A stretch of 64,000 nucleotides of DNA from NCBI GenBank assembly GCA_018240285.1, contig JAFEGA010000004.1, positions 196,992-260,991 on the forward strand, in the 5' to 3' direction. This document shows, piece by piece, positions 61,174-64,000 of this stretch. The position numbers and the translations under genes were made by a program. This DNA is from Pseudomonadota bacterium (GTDB lineage: Bacteria; Pseudomonadota; Gammaproteobacteria; Burkholderiales; Nitrosomonadaceae). Every line of letters begins with the position of its first letter. Position 1 is the first letter of the stretch. The notes under the pieces are model-generated. The model saw nothing but the letters and a program-made list of their open reading frames with translations, did no database searches and was not told the origin of the DNA.

Positions 61174-62169
61174 TCAGACATCATCGCTGCGCGTGCGTAG
61201 CAGGCGCGGCGGGTGAACATCCGAATCGAAAGCAAATTGTTGTTTACTGAAAGCCACGCGCGCTGTCACATCGGGATCGACGGTTTTGATCGCTTCGATG
61301 ACCGCAACACGCGGCGCCAGACCGGCGCGATTCGCCACTTGAATGGCTAGCCCCGGGCGGGCGTTGAGTTCAATGATCATCGGCCCTTGGTCTCTGTCCA
61401 ACACCAGATCGGCACCCAAATACCCCAAGCCGGTCATCTCATAGCAAGCGGCTGCCAATTGCAGCAGCTTATCCCAATGCGGCACGATTAATTCGGCAAA
61501 AGTTTTGCGCGTATCCGGATGCTGTGTGACGGATTCCCCGTACTGCACCGCATGCAACGCACGGCCGGTGGCAATGTCGATACCGACTCCGACTGCGCCC
61601 TGATGCAAATTCGCTTTGCCGTCGGAAGCATGGGTGGTCAGCCGCAGCATCGACATGATGGGATAGCCGCGCAAGACGATGATGCGGATATCGGGAATGC
61701 CTTCGTAGCTGAAGTCGGAGAAAACCGGGTCGAGCTGGATCAGCGATTCGATCATCACGGTATCGGGTTTGCCGCCCAAGCTATGCAACCCGCTCAAAAT
61801 GTCCGACACATGGCGTTCGATATCCTCCAGCTGCATCGCGTCGCCGCTGGGTTTGAAGTACAAATTATGATCATGCTCGGTGATCACCAGAATACCCTTG
61901 CCGCCGCTGCCCTTGACCGGTTTGATAACGAACTGATCGTAGGGCCGGAGGACTTCTTTCAGCAACCGGACGTCGTGCTGATACTGCACGGTGCCGAGCA
62001 GTTTGGGCACGGTGATTCCGGCTTTTTGCGCCAGCAGCTTGGTTTTTAACTTGTCATCGACCAGCGGGTATAAATGACGCGGGTTGTAGCGTGAAATCAA
62101 ACCAAAATTTCTTTGGTTCATGCCGATGATGCCGAAACTGCGCAGTTTCTTAACGCTTGCCAGCAACAT
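61174..62169 (-). CDS. alpha-L-glutamate ligase-like ATP-grasp protein (RimK-related)
   Basis: The 331-residue protein is an ATP-grasp ligase of the RimK-related group: QFVIKPVKGSGGKGILVI (ATP-binding, near residue 95), GIPDIRIIVLRGYPIMSMLR (near 178) and GADLVLDRDQGPMIIELNARPGLAIQVAN (near 270). Such proteins would add glutamate or a similar residue to an acceptor. It overlaps the upstream 7TM gene by 20 bases, and with the zinc-protease gene forms a three-gene operon known in many proteobacteria. Function of the set is not established. Confidence 0.87.
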   Translation of the reverse strand: MLLASVKKLRSFGIIGMNQRNFGLISRYNPRHLYPLVDDKLKTKLLAQKAGITVPKLLGTVQYQHDVRLLKEVLRPYDQFVIKPVKGSGGKGILVITEHDHNLYFKPSGDAMQLEDIERHVSDILSGLHSLGGKPDTVMIESLIQLDPVFSDFSYEGIPDIRIIVLRGYPIMSMLRLTTHASDGKANLHQGAVGVGIDIATGRALHAVQYGESVTQHPDTRKTFAELIVPHWDKLLQLAAACYEMTGLGYLGADLVLDRDQGPMIIELNARPGLAIQVANRAGLAPRVAVIEAIKTVDPDVTARVAFSKQQFAFDSDVHPPRLLRTRSDDV

Positions 62170-63700
62170 TGCGTCGTTCCAAGGCGTGAAAGCGGTACAG
62201 CTCGGATAAGCGGTAACCGGTATATTGTCCGAGGATCAGGATGAGTGCCAGATTGACCAGCATCAGCTCGGGAAAATTGAATGTTAAATACTCAATTGTC
62301 CGGTTGGTCATGAAGATATACGCGATTACCGCCGTCAGCAAGCTGCCGCCGCCTTGAATGAACACTTCCCGCGGCCCGTCTTCTTCCCACAGCACCGACA
62401 TGCGTTCAATGGTCCAGGACAGAATGATCATCGGGAAGAAAGTGACCGTTATGGCCTGGTCAATTCCGAGTTTGTTACTGATGATGCTGATGCTTGCCAT
62501 GATGACGATCACCACGATGATCACTGCGGAAATGCGCGCGACAAACAATAGATTCAAGCGCGACAAGTAAGACCGGATCAATAATCCCGTGCCCACCACG
62601 GTGAGAAAAATGAGAATGCCGGTGAGCAGCGTGGTTTGGATCAGCGCCAAGGCAATCAGGATCGGCATGAACGTGCCGGACGTGCGGATGCCGATCAACA
62701 AACGCATGATCACCACAATCAATGCGCCGATCGGCAACAGCAAAATCATTTTGAACGCGTTTTGCTGTTCGATCGGCAGGCTGTAAATGGAAAAGTCGAT
62801 GGTGTCGGCCTGCTTGTTCATTTGGTCATGCACGACCAGATCGCGGGTGGAATAGACATTGCGGATAATGGAAAAGGAAATTTGCGAGTTTTTACCGCCC
62901 ACTACGTCGAGCAAGGACTGATCGCCGCGCTGCCAGATCAGAAACTTTTTCGGCTTACCGCTTTTGCCGGTGTTCTGGTTGAACAGCAGCCACTCGTTAC
63001 CGATGTAGACTTCCACAAAGTTGCTGAGCGATTGTCTGCGCCGCCCGTCTTCCAGATACAAGCCGCGCACGATGCGCGCGCTGATGCCTTCCAGCGCCAG
63101 CAAGTTGATGATCAAGTGCGTTTTGTAATCTTCAGTGGATTGCTCATTGATCAGCAGGCTCAAGTTCTGGCTTGGCGCTTTGGAATTCAAGGTGGTAATC
63201 AGTTCGCGCGTGAAGGTTTCGGTGTTGGCGGACCGGCTGCGCACCTGATCCAGCAATGTGGTCGCCGCGGTTTTAAGCACTTCGTCGAATTCCGGTTTTT
63301 CCGGTTCCGGCGGGAGGTCTGCGGCAACGGGCGGGTGCGCGAGCCGGTCGATTTCATACATGCTCAGCCGGTAATAAGCCGTTTGCGGCCCGGATGCGGT
63401 TCTTTTGCTCCACTGCGCGCGCCGTCCGGCGGGGGAAGTCATTTCGCTGAAGCCGTAATCGGAAGAGGCGAAATCTTCTTCCATGAAAACAACCGATGGC
63501 GTCTGCGGCGGCAACGCGAAGGAAACGATGACAGGATCGCCACGTGCGACAAAATCAATACGCGCTTCGATCGTCCATAACGATTTTTTATCATCCGGCG
63601 AGAGCGGAAAACCCAGCGCGAAATGCTTGTATAAAGTCAAACCGATGCCGAATGCCAGGAGCAGAAAAACTACGCTATACAATCTCAGTTTTGCGAACAT
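62150..63700 (-). CDS. inactive transglutaminase fused to 7 membrane helices (UUP1 family)
   Basis: The 516-residue protein has one N-terminal membrane segment (residues 5-27), a periplasmic part with a transglutaminase-like fold lacking the usual Cys-His-Asp triad (about 130-265, ALEGISARIVRGLYLEDGRRRQSLSNFVEVYIGNEWLLFNQ), and seven membrane helices (about 305-500). It is the middle gene of the zinc protease-7TM-ATP-grasp operon: its start overlaps the upstream stop (TAATG) and its end overlaps the ligase gene. It probably acts at the inner membrane with these partners; the role is unknown. Confidence 0.87.
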   Translation of the reverse strand: MFAKLRLYSVVFLLLAFGIGLTLYKHFALGFPLSPDDKKSLWTIEARIDFVARGDPVIVSFALPPQTPSVVFMEEDFASSDYGFSEMTSPAGRRAQWSKRTASGPQTAYYRLSMYEIDRLAHPPVAADLPPEPEKPEFDEVLKTAATTLLDQVRSRSANTETFTRELITTLNSKAPSQNLSLLINEQSTEDYKTHLIINLLALEGISARIVRGLYLEDGRRRQSLSNFVEVYIGNEWLLFNQNTGKSGKPKKFLIWQRGDQSLLDVVGGKNSQISFSIIRNVYSTRDLVVHDQMNKQADTIDFSIYSLPIEQQNAFKMILLLPIGALIVVIMRLLIGIRTSGTFMPILIALALIQTTLLTGILIFLTVVGTGLLIRSYLSRLNLLFVARISAVIIVVIVIMASISIISNKLGIDQAITVTFFPMIILSWTIERMSVLWEEDGPREVFIQGGGSLLTAVIAYIFMTNRTIEYLTFNFPELMLVNLALILILGQYTGYRLSELYRFHALERRNVAGKR

Positions 63701-64000
63701 TATTTTACCGCCGCCGTCGCCGGGTTATCGCTTTTAGCCGGAGCGGGTTTTTTGCTGACATCCACGACCGCCAGATCTTGCAGCAGGTTGCGTCCGATCA
63801 GTATTTGATACTTGAAGCGGCTGCGGTTTTCCAAAGTGAAATTGATCTGCTCGTCGATATCGGCGAGCACGACGCGCATTCTCACAACCGGGCGGCGCAG
63901 TGCTTCCCTGTCGCCGAATTCCTTGACGCGCACATAACCGCGCAAACGCCGGGTCAATTCGATTTTTTCTCCGCTCTGCGGGTGGGTTAGGTTGAATTTC
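63700..64000 (-). CDS. RimK-linked putative ATP-dependent zinc protease, N-terminus cut off by window edge
   Basis: The visible C-terminal 99 residues match the putative zinc protease family (PF05618-type) that accompanies RimK-like ligases: GEKIELTRRLRGYVRVKEFGD, MRVVLADIDEQINFTLENRSRFKYQILIGRNLLQDLAVVDVS. A Lys/Ala-rich tail follows. The frame stays open to base 64000. The TAATG overlap with the 7TM gene shows it is the upstream gene of the operon. Members resemble retropepsin-like aspartyl proteases in fold, so the zinc-protease label is uncertain. Confidence 0.8.
   Translation of the reverse strand, partial: KFNLTHPQSGEKIELTRRLRGYVRVKEFGDREALRRPVVRMRVVLADIDEQINFTLENRSRFKYQILIGRNLLQDLAVVDVSKKPAPAKSDNPATAAVK

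Noticed and set aside
62636..63580. A 314-codon open frame on the plus strand
   Set aside because: It lies fully antisense to the 7TM transglutaminase-like gene, has shadow-type composition (many Gln, Asp, His, Arg) and no family resemblance.
1..64000. CRISPR array
   Set aside because: No series of regularly spaced 25-40 base direct repeats was seen; the short repeats found are arm sites, iterons and inverted repeats.

Overview
The window looks like a chromosomal segment of an ammonia-oxidising betaproteobacterium, most likely a Nitrosomonas relative. Reasons are the SmbP-type small metal-binding protein typical of Nitrosomonas, a PEP-CTERM protein plus the CAAX-protease-like protein linked to that system, the petABC-sspA-sspB order, and beta-type housekeeping proteins throughout. 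This is inference from protein recognition only; no 16S rRNA or amo/hao genes are present.

Layout. 1-9.1 kb (mostly minus strand): partial rlmL, S4 and VF530 small proteins, an FMN reductase, mgtE, aroE, a TonB-like protein, an RNase II-type exonuclease and dciA. 9.1-16.8 kb (plus strand): an M23 peptidase, secA, the bc1 complex operon petABC and sspAB, ending with tRNA-Thr(TGT).

16.8-34.05 kb is a tandem array of two integrative elements in the 3' end of tRNA-Thr. Exact 46-bp copies of the tRNA 3' end lie at 16819, 24394 and 34004. Element A (about 7.6 kb) carries an HUH replication endonuclease, an AlpA-like regulator, two toxin-antitoxin pairs, a polytopic membrane protein of unknown function and a tyrosine integrase. 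Element B (about 9.7 kb) has a different integrase, a translationally coupled split primase (CHC2 zinc finger, then TOPRIM-DUF3987), an 84-bp dyad of GCTAC repeats that may be its origin, a DUF5681 protein, two related very small ORFs, and cargo including a HAF-repeat PEP-CTERM protein. Neither has capsid, tail or conjugation genes. The attachment regions share one geometry (arm-type repeats about 46 bp and about 120 bp from the core) but use different repeat words, which may be what lets them coexist.

34-43.6 kb: an HDOD protein, trpGDC, the rpsF-priB-rpsR-rplI ribosomal operon, dnaB (whose loader dciA is also in the window), a CPBP-type membrane protease, a lipoprotein and smbP. 43.6-47.2 kb: a single-chain MmeI-like restriction-modification enzyme with an overlapping unknown partner gene and a 140-bp MITE-like element. 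47.3-64 kb: a hydroxyacid dehydrogenase, an SMR exporter, a PLP decarboxylase with a Tat-like leader, greB, a YchJ-type SEC-C protein, dinB, a CAAX-related protease, a PilZ protein, a BBP2-type porin, rluD, bamD, a universal stress protein, an alpha/beta hydrolase, an HPt-REC-REC-GGDEF diguanylate cyclase, and an operon of zinc protease, inactive-transglutaminase 7TM protein and RimK-like ATP-grasp ligase that runs off the end of the window.
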